Source of the DNA: Nicotiana tabacum
Taxonomy: Eukaryota > Streptophyta > Magnoliopsida > Solanales > Solanaceae
Direction: 5' to 3'
Assembly: GCF_000715075.1 (NCBI RefSeq)
Contig: NC_134089.1
Location: 68,306,697-68,370,696, forward strand
DNA: 64,000 nt
The translations under genes were made by a program, and so were the position numbers. Of the stretch, positions 10,580 to 22,870 are shown in pieces. Numbering within the stretch: position 1 is the stretch's first letter; the number at the start of each line of letters is the position of its first letter. The notes under the pieces are model-generated. The model ran no database searches. It was given only the letters and a program-made list of their open reading frames with translations, and was not told the DNA's origin.

Positions 10580-11100
10580 GTATACCAAGTGACAAACACA
10601 GTGTCGATAGAGAAAATTCCAGAAGGGAAATACCTTCCGAATCCAAGGATATCCTCTGCATCAGTCATGATAGCTTATGAAATGTTAAAGAATGGCTTTA
10701 TACCCGGCAAAGGTCTGGGCTTATTTTTGCAGGGAATTGTACAACCAGTATCTCTCCCCGAGAACTGGGGAACATTCGGTTTAGGGTTCATACCCACCAC
10801 CAATGACGTGATAAGGGCCAGGAAGTTGAAACACTAAGCATGGGTTCTTCCAAAACCAGTACCACATCTGTCAAAGTCTTTTGTCAAGACCGGTGCTAAA
10901 AATCGCCCGATAACAACAATTCCTAAATCCCAGGTCAATCCTGAGGAGGAATTAATTGAAAGGTTCGAGAAATTGTTTAGTGATGTGAATATGTTGGAAG
11001 GCGGAGAAGGGTGTAGCAACGCAGAAGTTCAATTCGTTGGACCAGAAACAAAGCTCAATAATTGGAAAGCCACTCCTCTCCCAATTCGAAAGGAGTCTTG
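10580..11100 (+). pseudogene. G-patch-like region between protease and RT, with nonsense codon
   Basis: Same frame as gag-pro. A glycine-rich stretch with GFIPGKGLGLF and GFIPT is a G-patch-like motif, known between protease and RT in Tat/Ogre polyproteins and, independently, in some retroviruses, where it binds RNA. A TAA at 10835-10837 breaks the frame between a basic stretch and AWVLPKP. The frame then runs to the splice donor at 11101. Start and end follow the flanking stop and intron. Confidence 0.7.
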
Positions 11101-11283
11101 GTAGTTTATTTTGATTTTCTTTCAGTTTGTTTGGGTTATTTCAAGGTTGTAATCCCAAAGTTTATCTTACAGTTTGTTTAAAGTGTGCAAACCTTGTTAT
11201 CTTTCATCATCCAATAAAAAAGCAGTTTCCTTTTTATTATCATTCCTGATAGTTTTCTTTTCTTTTTCTTCTTTCCTATACAG
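11101..11283 (+). other. Intron between protease and RT (Ogre intron), 183 nt
   Basis: Donor gtagtt at 11101 and acceptor tatacag ending at 11283 follow plant rules, with a T-rich run before the acceptor. Its length is divisible by three, and removing it leaves the + strand frame unchanged and drops the TAG at 11102-11104. Splicing of an intron at this place is documented for Ogre elements of legumes. The same boundary (ggtagtttattttg) survives in the deleted relative near 26820, which supports the call. Confidence 0.7.
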
Positions 11284-14200
11284 TTCCTTTTACGCTGGCT
11301 CTAGTGATATGGCATGCATGAGGAATCTTCAGCCCAGTCTTAAAAATCAATCTGGTTACGAAATATTAATTCAAGAAATATATTGTGATTATGAATCAGA
11401 ATATGATGAAGATGAGGTTTTTGAAGAGATTAGTAAAGAGTTAATTCACTTTGAGGAAAAAATCAAACCTAACTTGAGTGATACCGAGGACATCAATATA
11501 GGGGACACGAGTAATGTCCGGGAAACTAAAATAAGTGTCCATCTCGAACCAAAGATCCGAGAAGAGTTAATTAAAGCACTCATAGAATTCAAAGATGTTT
11601 TTGCATGGTCGTATGACGACATGCCGTGCTTGAGCACTGATTTAGTGGTCCACAAATTGCCCACCGATCCAACGGTGCCTCCTGTCAAGCAGAGGTTGAG
11701 AAAATTCAAGCCTGATATGAGTATGAGAATTAAGGAAGAAATCACCAAACAATTGGAAGAAAAGGTCATTTGAGTCACTCGATATCCTGTTTGGTTGGCT
11801 AATGTCGTTCCTGTGCCAAAGAAAGACGGCAAAATTAGAGTATGCGTCGACTATCGCAATCTCAACAAAGCAAGTCCAAAGGATAATTTCCCATTACCCA
11901 ATATCCATATTTTGATCGACAATTGTGCCAAGCATGATATAGGGTCTTTCGTGGATTGTTATGCCGGATATCATCAAATTCTAATGGATGAAGAAGATGC
12001 AGAAAAGACGGCATTCATCACACCATGGGGAACTTATTGCTACCGGGTAATGCCATTCGGTTTAAAGAACGCCGGAGCAACCTATATGAGAGCAATGACC
12101 ACAGTGTTTCATGATATGATACACAAGGAGATTGAGGTATACGTGGACGATGTGATCATAAAATCAAAGCATCAGGCCGACCACGTTGGGGATTTGAGGA
12201 AGTTCTTCTTAAGACTTCGCAGGTACAACCTCAAGCTTAACCCTGCCAAATGTGCATTTGGAGTTCCATCCAGAAAGTTGTTGGGATTCATAGTCAGTCG
12301 ACGAGGCATCGAGCTAGATCCGTCAAAGATTAAAGCCATCCAAGAACTGCCACCTCCAAAAAACAAAACTGAAGTAATGAGTTTGTTGGGGAGGTTAAAT
12401 TATATCAGCAGGTTTATTGCTCAGCTCACAACAACTTGTGAGCCAATTTTCAAATTGTTAAAAAAGGATGCTGCAGTCAAATGGACCGATGAGTGTCAAG
12501 AAGCGTTCGATAAAATAAAAGGGTACTTGTCAAACCCACCCGTGTTGGTCCCGCCAGAGCCAGGAAGACCTTTGATTCTTTACCTGACGGTTTTGGAAAA
12601 TTCATTTGGTTGTGTATTGGGGCAACATGACCTCACTGGCAGAAAAGAACAGGCCATCTACTACCTTAGCAAGAAGTTCACGGCTTATGAGGTTAAGTAT
12701 ACTCATCTGGAAAAGACGTGTTGCGCCCTAACATGGGTAGCTCAAAAATTGAAACACTATTTGTCATCCTACACTACTTACCTCATTTCTCGTTTGGATC
12801 CCTTGAAATACATTTTTCAAAAGCCTATGCCAACGGGAAGACTTGCAAAGTGGCAGATATTGCTCACGGAATTCGACATCATCTATGTGACTAGAACTGC
12901 AATGAAGGCTCAAGCACTGGCCGATCATTTAGCCGAAAACCCGGTCGATGAGGAATATGAGCCGTTGAAGACTTATTTTCCTGATGAAGAAACAATGCAT
13001 ATCGACGAGGTGGAACAAATTGAAAAACCTGGCTGGAAACTTTTCTTTGATGGAGCCGCCAACATGAAAGGAGTCGGAATAGGAGCTGTAATCATTTCTG
13101 AAACAGGGCATCACTATCCTGTTACGGCTCAATTGCGATTTTATTGGACCAATAATATGGCTGAATATGAAGCTTGCATTTTGGGGTTAAGTCTAGCTGC
13201 AGACATGGGTATCCGAGAAATCTTAGTCATGGGAGATTCGGATCTTTTGGTACATCAAATTCAAGGAGAATGGGAAACCCGAGACTTGAAGCTCATCCCA
13301 TACCGGCAATGTCTACATGATCTTTGTCAACGGTTTCAATCAGTGGAATTCCAACATATTCCAAGAATCCATAATGAGGTTGCCGATGCATTGGCTACCC
13401 TAGCATCAATGTTGTACCATCCAGACAAAGCTTATGTAGATCCAATACATATTCAAGTCCACGATCAGCACGCTTATTGCAATATGGTTGAAGAAGAATT
13501 TGATGGAGAACCATGGTTCCACGACATCAAGGAATATATCAGGATGGGTATATATCCCGCACAAGCCACAGGAGATCAAAAGAGAACCATAAGGCGATTG
13601 GCAAATGGATTCTTCTTAAGCGGAGGAGTTCTGTATAAAAGAACACCAGATCTTGGATTATTAAGATGCATAGATGCCAGACAAGCTACAACTGTCATGT
13701 CTGAAGTACATTCGGGAGTTTGCGGACCCCACATGAGTGGATATGTGTTGGCAAAGAAGATCCTCCGGGCTGGTTACTATTGGCTTACCATGGAGAGAGA
13801 TTGTATCAGTTTTGTACGCAAGTGTCATCAATGCCAAATACACGGAGATTTGATTCATTCTCCACCATCCGAGTTGCACACAATGTCAGCACCATGGCCT
13901 TTCGTTGCTTGGGGCATGGATGTGATTGGACCAATTGAGCCGGCAGCATCCAATGGACACAGATTAATTCTGGTAGCTATTGATTATTTTACCAAATGGG
14001 TTGAGGCCGAGACATTCAAATCAGTGACCAAGAAAGCTGTGGTCGATTTTGTCCACTCAAATATCATATGTCGATTCGGAATCCCGAAGGTGATCATCAC
14101 AGATAACGGTGCTAATCTTAACAGCAACTTAATGAAAGAAGTATGTCAATAGTTTAAGATTACACATCGTAACTCTACCCCATATCGGCCCAAGGCGAAT

Positions 14201-14761
14201 GGAGCAGTAGAAGCAGCCAACAAAAACATAAAGAAGATACTTCGGAAAATGGTAGAAGGTTCAAAACAATGGCATGAAAAATTACCATTTGCATTATTGG
14301 GATACCGCACTACTGTTCGCACTTCAGTAGGAGCAACTCCTTATTTGTTGGTATACGGCACTGAAGCAGTAATTCCTGCAGAAGTTGAGATTCCTTCCCT
14401 TCGGATCATCGCCGAAGCAAAGATTGATGATGATGAATGGGTCAAAACCCGTCTAGAACAATTAAACTTGATTGACGAAAAACGATTGACCGCAGTATGC
14501 CATGGTCAATTATATCAAAGAAGAATAGAAAGAGCATACAACAAAAAGGTGCGTCCCCGGAAGTTTGAAGTAGGTCAGCATGTGCTGAAACGTATTCTTC
14601 CACATCAGGTTGAAGCAAAAGGCAAATTTACTCCGAATTGGCAAGGACCATTCATTGTGACCAGAGTATTATCGAATGATGCACTATGTTTAACAGATAT
14701 TGAAGGCAAATGCATAGATATGGCGATCAATTTTGACGCGGTAAAGAGATATTATGCATAA
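11284..14761 (+). pseudogene. RT / RNase H / archaeal-type RNase H / integrase part of pol, two nonsense codons
   Basis: One frame shared with gag-pro. Reverse transcriptase (about 11600-12550) shows VPVPKKDGK, AGYHQI, PFGLKNAG and the catalytic YVDD. A degenerate first RNase H follows. A second RNase H of archaeal type (about 13020-13410) has acidic residues in FFDGAAN, AEYEA, GDSDL and EVADALA; this domain is a hallmark of the Tat lineage. Integrase (13640 on) has the H-H-C-C zinc region (VHSG, CHQC) and a D-D-E core in MDVIGP, TDNGAN and GAVEAAN. TGA at 11771-11773 cuts the start of RT, and TAG at 14150-14152 cuts integrase between its second D and the E. All catalytic residues named are present. 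Confidence 0.9.
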
Positions 14762-16113
14762 CTTTTTGAGTGTTTGTATTTAGCATTATTTCGAAGATTG
14801 GAATGACAAAGGCAATTTATTTTGCTATCCAAACACTATACCATTTGCTTCCCCTTTGAGCCATACTTGTTTCTTTACTGCCCTCTCTTGGAATCAATAA
14901 TTAAAAAAAAAAAGGTTTGAAAGAAATCATCACTATTATTTGGTGAACTACATTTGACCTGATTCCTCAAAGAAGGATACGTAGGCGCTTCACGGCTCGG
15001 TCATAGGGTGCACAATATACATAAAATGTGCACAAAAAGAAACATCAAGCGACACCAATCAAGGAACTGAGGCAAGAATTGTATTGGGAATAAGAAAAGA
15101 TTCCAAGAGTTGTAATTTTAAACACATACCAAAATTGTTTAAGCTTTTCCATTTCTAACCCCATACCAGAAAGACCTTTCGACCAATCTTAGAAAAATGA
15201 TAAGTCAAGCAAATGAAGATGGTTCATAACATTCGGGTACAAACAAGAAAAGAAAGAAAAAACGAGAGAGTCTTATAGGTGAAAACCCAAACGGGCACCA
15301 TAAGGCGACAGAAGTTGAGAGAAAAGTAAAAATGAGAGAGTCTTATTGGTGAAAACCTTTGTAGGCACCATGAGGCGAAAAGGAAGTGAGAAATGAACAA
15401 ATGAGGAAGGTTTATCGGTGAAAACTCTTTGAGACGTTACAAGCCCAACAGGCCTGTGAAATGAAAAATGAAGTTGGATTATGGAAATTTTGGGGGAAAA
15501 CGAAAATAAGACAATTGAGAGGAGATTGATTAAAAGACTGGGTTGATTAATCCGAAATGCATACCCTGATCATTGGTGCCAGTAACTCCAATCAGATAAG
15601 TTTTCATTCTTGCTCCAACAGTCATCCAAAATTGGATTTTTCTTTTTATTCTATAATTGTCGAAATCAACGTGTTTCGTCACTAATAATCTTACTTTTCT
15701 AAAAGCTTTGAAATAAGTTTTATTCCAAACAAATAAGAAGGAATGTCAAGGTATACTACCAAGATTCAAGGTTACATGATGCAAAATACGGCCACAAAAA
15801 GTGGAAGATAAAGGATATGGGTGTAAGAAAGGTGAAATCAAAAGTGGATCAGCAAAGTCAGAAGGGACATATGATTACAGTTAAAAGGGTTCGAAGGAAA
15901 ACATACAGAGGGGAATCCTATAGTCAAGGATCAATGACAAAGACAAAACAGTCTTTTCAACCATTCTAAGGCAATAAAGAGAGACGAAGAGAAACATCAC
16001 CATCGGCAAGAATACCACAGCCAGCCACCCTGCTTTAAACTAACGAAGTTTTCTTTGATTTAAAACAGGGGAAAATACAATCTTTGCGTCAGGAAATACC
16101 TGGTAAAGAATTG
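14762..16113 (+). other. 3' untranslated region, with motif copy B and a ~70-bp triplicate
   Basis: No coding signal. Motif copy B lies at 14945-15003, 184 bp after the pol stop. Three copies of a unit beginning near 15264, 15334 and 15403 (gagagagtcttat, ggtgaaaacc, ggcacca) follow at about 70-bp spacing; the same unit occurs twice in the deleted relative near 28171 and 28244. The segment ends in ttaaaacaggg just before the array. Confidence 0.6.
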
Positions 16114-17880
16114 AAGAAGTCAGGCGTCCACCTGGAGAATAAGGATGAGAAAAGAAGAAATCAGGCGTCCACCTGGAGAATGAGGATGAGAAAAAGAAGA
16201 AGTCAGGCGTCCACCTGGAGAATGAGGATGAAGAATTGAAGAAGTCAGGCGTCCACCTGGAGAATGAGGATGAAAAATTGAAGAAGTCAGGCGTCCACCT
16301 GGAGAATGAGGATGAGAAAAAAGAAGAAGTCAGGCGTCCACCTGGAGAATGAGGATGAGAAAAAGAAGAAGTCAGGCGTCCACCTGGAGAATGAGGATGA
16401 GAAAAAGAAGAAGTCAGGCGTCCACCTGGAGAATGAGGATGAAGAAAAAGAAGAAGTCAGGCGTCCACCTGGAGAATGAGGATGAGAATTAAAAAAGAAC
16501 TCAGGCGTCCACCTGGAGAATGAGGATGAAGAATTAAAGAAATCAGGCGTCCACCTGGAGAATGAGGATAAAGAATTAAAGAAGTCAGGCGTCCACCTGG
16601 AGAATGAGGATGAAGAATTGAAGAAGTCAGGCGTCCACCTGGAGAATGAGGATGAAAAATTGAAGAAGTCAGGCGTCCACCTGGAGAATGAGGATGAGAA
16701 AAAAGAAGAAATCAGGCGTCCACCTGGAGAATGAGGATGAGAAAAAGAAGAAGTCAGGCGTCCACCTGGAGAATGAGGATGAGGAAAAGAAGAAGTCAGG
16801 CGTCCACCTGGAGAATGAGGATGAGGAAAAGAAGAAGTCAGGCGTCCACCTGGAGAATGAGGATGAGAAAAAGAAGAACTCAGGCGTCCACCTGGAGAAT
16901 GAGGATGAGAATTAAAGAAATCAGGCGTCCACCTGGAAAATGAGGATGAGAAAATTGAAGAAGTCAGGCGTCCACCTGGAGAATGAGGATGAGAAAATTG
17001 AAGAAGTCAGGCGTCCACCTGGAGAATGAGGATGAGAAATTGAAGAAGTCAGGCGTCCACCTGGAGAATGAGGATAAAGAATTGAAGAAGTCAGGCGTCC
17101 ACCTGGAGAATGAGGATGAGAATGGAAGAAGTCAGGCGTCCACCTGGAGAATGAAGATGAGAAAATTGAAGAAGTCAGGCGTCCACCTGGAGAATGAGGA
17201 TAAAGAATTAAAGAAATCAGGCGTCCACCTGGAGAATGAGGACAGAGAATTAAAGAAGTCAGGCGTCCACCTGGAGAATGAGGATGAAGAATTGAAGAAG
17301 TCAGGCGTCCACTTGGAGAATGAGGATGAAGAATTGAAGAAGTCAGGCGTCCACCTGGAAAATGAGGATAAAGAAATTAAAGAAGTCAGGCGTCCACCTG
17401 GAAAATGAGGATGAGAATTAAAGAAGTCAGGCGTCCACCTGGAGAATGAGGACAGAGAATTAAAGAAGTCAGGCGTCCACCTGGAGAATGAGGATGAGGT
17501 TAAAAAGAAGTCAGGCGTCCACCTGGAGAATGAGGATGAAGAAAAAAAGGAGAAGTCAGGCGTCCACCTGGAGAATGAGGACAGAGAATTAAAGAAGTCA
17601 GGCGTCCACCTGGAGAATGAGGATAAAGAAATTAAAGAAGTCAGGCGTCCACCTGGAGAATGAGGATGAAGAATTAAAGAAATCAGGCGTCCACCTGGAG
17701 AATGAGGATGAGAAAATTGAAGAAGTCAGGCGTCCACCTGGAGAATGAGGATGAGAAATTGAAGAAGTCAGGCGTCCACCTGGAGAATGAGGATAAAGAA
17801 TTGAAGAAGTCAGGCGTCCACCTGGAGAATGAGGATAAGAATTGAAGAAGTCAGGCGTCCACCTGGAGAATGAGGATGAA
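16114..17880 (+). repeat. Tandem array, about 42 copies of a 42-43 bp unit in the 3' UTR
   Basis: Counting by eye gives about 42 occurrences of caggcgtcc, followed in nearly all copies by acctggagaatgagga. The spacer between copies is A/G-rich and variable in length. Short ORFs on both strands come only from the repeat and run in several frames, so they are not genes. Each unit has the small inverted repeat CAGG/CCTG around cgtcca. Hypervariable tandem arrays in the 3' UTR are known for Tat/Ogre elements and can seed satellite DNA. Confidence 0.95.
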
Positions 17881-18439
17881 GAAAGAAAAGTAGCAGTCAA
17901 GGCACCCACCTGAAGAACGAGGGAATGCAATTGCAGTGTTGAAACCAAAAGCCCACTCATATGAGAAAGGAGCACACTTAGAATCAATAAAGCAGAAGAG
18001 TCCAACAGAATCCCCAGCGAGAAACAACAAGAGTTCCAAAAGGAATACGGAATAAGACAAATGCCCAAGAGTCACCAAGATATCAAGACAACAAGAAACG
18101 CAAGGGCATGATCTAGATAAGATTTTATAACTCATGTACCATAGTCTTGTTTAGCTTTTTGTATTACCTTTGAAGTAAGGTGTAATAAGGAGGTCAGCAA
18201 GCAGTAAAAACAGCACGAAGCAGCAGTAACATCACAGTCCCACGGTAGTCCCAGCTACCTAAAACTTCCCGAACTACATTGACCTGATTCCTTTATAGCC
18301 AAGGATATGTAGGAAACCTTTGAAGCAAAGGTTCGGTCAAATCTTTCTAAAAATGCTTCCCACGGAGTATTCGAACGGGCAAAAATCGCTCGTATCCGCT
18401 CACTTTATCTTTGCACGAAAACTCTTCGAGTTTCCGCAC
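17881..18439 (+). other. 3' end region upstream of the polypurine tract, with motif copy C
   Basis: A decayed array copy (ggcacccacctgaag) opens the segment. Motif copy C lies at 18271-18339, 114 bp before the LTR. A small hairpin, AAACTC/GAGTTT with loop ttc, sits at 18418-18432. No ORF of note. Confidence 0.55.
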
Positions 18440-18452
18440 AAAGAGGGGCAGC
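18440..18452 (+). other. Polypurine tract of the Ogre-type element
   Basis: aaagaggggcagc lies immediately before the LTR start tgtgagcacgtg. The identical 13-mer precedes the 3' LTR of the deleted relative at 31376-31388. It primes plus-strand DNA synthesis. Confidence 0.85.
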
Positions 18453-21400
18453 TGTGAGCACGTGATTTTTGCCTTACGAAAAACTACTCCAAAATAAATC
18501 AAAAATAAAATAAATTTCTTTTAGTGTGCAATTTCAGAATTTGTGTTGCGTTTATTAATTGTTTGTGTTTTGTCCGTAAAATGTTTGCTTTGTTATAATT
18601 AAACAAAATTAAAATAAAAATACATGTTTCATGTATATCTAGGATTTAAGTATGCATTTAATTAAGTTAATTTAAATAAAATCACAAAAATATGCATTTG
18701 TTCTATTTTTAATGTTCCACTGTGTGATTAATGTTGTCTATGTGTTAATAGTTGTTAAAAAAGGTAATTAATATCTTTGTAAGGGTAATTTTGTTTTTAT
18801 AATTAATTAAGATTTTGTTAATTAATAATGAAATTAGAAAATAAAAAAAAAATAATACAAGTTGTACAAAATCGGACCTGGATTAAAATCCAGGCCCAAA
18901 ACATTAATTCCCCCCACAGCCCAATCCAAAACAGCCCAAGTCTGACCCAGTCCCAAGCTAAGACCAAACGACGTCGTTTGGTCACCTCTCATCAAGGGCC
19001 GTTGGATTAAATCCAACCAACGGCCAAGATTTCATCACCCTAACCCGTGATCATTACCCGACCCACTGCCCCGGTTCAACCCGTCCCCCAACTTAAACCA
19101 AACGATGTCGTTTGGTTAAGTGGATTGATCCTAGCCATCCATTCTACTTGATCCAACGGACGATACCAATCCACCCCACCCCTATATAAATCCCAAGCCT
19201 TACCCCGGCCCCTAACTGAACACCCCCCCTCCTACACTGTTCATCATCGTCCCCCAAACCCCCACTCCTAACCCTAGCCGCCCTAGGATTCCCCTTCGCC
19301 TGAAACCCGGCGGCATCAACGCCGCCGGTCACCAACTTAACACCCTAGGACCTCCTGAACATCCCCTACACGAATCCGACCTTAGTTTCCTTCGAATCAG
19401 GCCCCAACCCTTCGAATCTTAAATCGAAGGTTGGCCTGAAAACCTGATCTAAACCAATCAGCACCTAGTTAACACCATAGCTTCCCCTAGTCATCCTGAG
19501 TATGGATTTGTTGTTTGTTTGGCTCGAATCAGTTCCGAGCTTCTCGAATCTTCTTTTGAAGATTCGGACCAAACAAGAACAAGCTCAGATTTGTTTTAAG
19601 CTGACACCAAATGACCCCTAGGCTACCCTCACCCTTGTGTCATGTTTGGTTCTTCTCGAATCTGACCAGAAATGGTTAAATCCCAAATCGAATTTTTAAG
19701 AACCCTAAAAATACCAAACTTTCGGATTCTGTTCAGATTAAGTAAAGATTGAGGTTCAATCGACCTTAGTCGAAGTATTTTCAGTGGAAAATACTTCGAC
19801 TAAGATCTGTTTGATTTCAAACAAAAATCCAAATCCAAGCTGAGTTCGAGTCGAATTAAAATTGAAGATTCAAAGGTATTTTTTCTATTATTTTGTGTAT
19901 TCTACGTGTGTTGTTGTTTGTCTTAATAGCTTGTTAATTTTTCATGATTTTATTTGATTAATTCTGTCACTTTTGTCTCATGCCCGTCTATATGGTCAAA
20001 TATGAAACTGTTTCAATTGGTTATGATTATTCATAATGTAAGTAATCGACTCGATTAAGTTCGTCGATTAGTTATATTATGAATTCTCACTTATGATAAT
20101 GCTAATAAAAAAAACAGTCTGCTTCTATTGTTTTAGACTAATTATTGACAGATGTTGTAAATAGTCAACTGATTAATACTCGTCAATTAAATCATGTTTG
20201 TTTGTGAATCAGTGAATTCAAATGTATGCTGTATATGTTGTTTTCTGAACAGGGCATTGTCAGTATATTGACAATGCTCCTGTGTATGTTTGATCTTAGT
20301 TCAATTATAAGTTCAGTTTGCATTATTATGCTGAACCCAGTGTAATATTGTCAAGTTTGAGTTCAAGTTTACAAATGATGATTAGATGTAATTGTGATAG
20401 AATGTTTACATTCTTAGGATTCAGTCCAGAACCTAAGAGAATTGGTATTAGCTGTGTTAAATCAGGTTGATAATTAAGTTTGAACAGATTTTTAAATCTG
20501 TTTTGTAAATTCTGTTATGATTTTTACATTTAAGACAGTAATAATAGTGATCACAGTAGGTATTTCTGGGTTAGAAACAGTAGGGTAATGTGATAATAGT
20601 AGTGGGCTGAAAGTGGAATGTAATGGCTATAATTTAAGTAATAAAGGGGAACAAGGGATAATGGGGCTGCTGAAAATCATGTTAGGATCACATAAAGTAT
20701 TAAAAAGTAGTTTTTAATGGAAACTTTTTAATTTTTAAAGGGAAAAAGGGTCCAGCCACCATGACAAAGGTGCAACCAGCCCTGTATAAATACATGAGCT
20801 GGACAGCTTAAAAGGGGCAGACTTGAAGAGACCTTAGGGGATTCTCAAAAAAGGGAGTTTTAAGAGAAAAAGAGAGTGTGAAATTGGGGAAGCAAACAGA
20901 TTTTTAGGGGCAGTTTTTAGACAGAGAGATAGAGCTTAAGGCAGATTTTAGGAAACTGAAAGAAAACTGAAATCTGATATTATTTCTTTTCAGTAAGTCT
21001 GTTCGGATTTGTTCAATAACATTGTTCAGTTAAAAATTCTGAAATTTCCTAAAGAGTGCTATCACTGTGCATCTGGGTTCTTTGGGTCTTATTATTGTTT
21101 AAATCTGTGGGAATACTGGTATTTTGCTGATTTAGTTACTGCTGCAACTGCTGAAACTTACTTCTTCTACCTCCATTTTCAGGTACATATCCTTTTAAAT
21201 TCTATGTTGGAAAGAGATTCAGTATGACGGATAAAATGAAGATTGAATTGTAATACTATCTTTATTCATATGAGTTCTTTAATTAAAAACTCAGTTTTAT
21301 TTTTTGGATCAAATAAGTAGTATATGTTAATAGAATGATTGTAAATTAAATATCTTTTATTGAAGACTGTATAAGTGTTGTAACAAGGTTAATTTTTCTA

Positions 21401-22870
21401 AATTTTCATTAAAGTATGGTTGTGATTAAGATTGTCAAGATAGGAAACAATGGCATAAAGTGGGCCATTATTTAAATTTTATGGTGTTGTTAGTTAAGTA
21501 AAGAGTAATGTAGAAATATCAAGAAAACTACACTACTAATTCTTATTGTTAAATAAGGTTTAGATGGTCTTGATGGTATATGTTTATAAAGATAATAGAT
21601 GTGTGTATAAGCGTTGGTGAAAGGTGATATGATATATCTTGTTACGATATTAAAACATTATGAATGTTTACGAAATACAGTTAGGTTGTATGTAAGGTAA
21701 TTTTATTGAAGCAACTTGTATAATAACTCCTTTCCTATAAACTCGATGCCTATTTGCCTTCATAAAACAAAGTGACCAAATAATTAGGCCTATTAGATTA
21801 AAAGCGAGTATATGAGAATGAGAAGAGATGAACAAGCATAAATTGCCACACTTTACATCAATGATAATTAGAAATAGAATTTGCATTAAGTAAATAATAA
21901 AAATTCTCGGAAAATATTTCCTTCCTTTATGAATCATTTATTTTCAGTTTCATATGCAATTTATTCTTTGGCATATATATATATGACATATTTGTTAAAA
22001 AAAATCATATTTTTACTATGTTCTCTGAATTTGAATAGTTGGAATGAATATAACTTATATTCGGAAATCATAATCGACGAACAACCTTTAATAGATTGCG
22101 AATTCTTTTCAAAGAATTTATAGGCCTCTAAATAGGAGTTTCTCATGATTTTCACATAAAAGAAATACATAAATATAAACAATTTGTGGAAAATCCCTTT
22201 AGGGATACGTTCGCGTACCCTGATTATATTTTTAAAAGTAAAAATTCGGATTATGCGTACGCGCAATTTCGAACAAATATTTAATAAAGGGATTTTTCCA
22301 AAGGCGTTAAATCAATTTCATAAAAAACCCAAGATGTACGGTTCACTATTCAAGAAAAACAAATATTCTTGACTCGACACAATTTTGAAAAATGATTGCT
22401 TAATAAATATATTATCAAAAGTTATTGTGTACACGTACGCGTGACACAAGTCCGCCATTTTTTTAAAAACACGAATATACGTACGCGTAATTCGATTCAA
22501 AGAAGGATCCTCAAACACAGTAAGTATAAGCGGTAGCAAAAATCATGTAACATCAATATGTTTAATAAAAATCAAGATAATTAAGCCAATAATAAAAACA
22601 GTTAAGCGACCGTGCTAGAACCACGGAATTCGGAAATGCCTAACACCTTCTTCCGGATTAACAGAATTCCTTACTCAGGATTTCTGGTTCGCAGAATAAT
22701 AAACAGAGTCATATTCTCCTCGATTCAGGGATTGAAATTGGTGACTTGGGACGCCTTAAAATTCCCAGGTGGCGACTCTGAAATAACTAAATAAATCCCG
22801 TTTCGACTGTCCTTCAATTGGAGAAAACTCCCCACGCGCCCCGCGGGCGCGGCAAAAAGGAGGTGCGACA
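18453..22870 (+). repeat. 3' LTR of the Ogre-type element (complete, 4418 bp)
   Basis: Begins TGTGAGCACG after the polypurine tract and ends GGTGCGACA, giving TG...CA termini. It is collinear with 1-4284; the main structural difference is a net loss of about 24 bp near 22197. It repeats the palindromes, TATA-like boxes (19183, 20785) and hairpins of the left LTR. Confidence 0.93.

Larger units (their letters stand above)
1..22870 (+). mobile_element. Ogre-type (Tat lineage) Ty3/gypsy LTR retrotransposon, nearly complete
   Basis: Two near-identical long direct repeats (1-4284 and 18453-22870) bracket primer site, ORF1, gag-pro, RT, two RNase H regions, integrase and a polypurine tract, all on the + strand. 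An extra ORF before gag, an intron between protease and RT, a second (archaeal-type) RNase H and LTRs above 4 kb are together the known signature of Ogre elements in the Tat lineage. By eye the LTRs differ by roughly 15-20 substitutions plus a few indels, including a net loss of about 24 bp near 22197, so the insertion is young. The first ~158 bp of the left LTR lie outside the window, so the left target duplication cannot be checked; the right flank starts gtggc. Nonsense codons in pol suggest this copy cannot make a full polyprotein unless they are read through. Confidence 0.93.

Noticed and set aside
16688..17408. Repetitive K/E/S/G/V-rich ORFs on + and S/P-rich ORFs on - across the 42-bp array
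   Set aside because: They follow the repeat unit, exist in several frames at once and break wherever spacer length changes. They lie in the 3' UTR of a retroelement.
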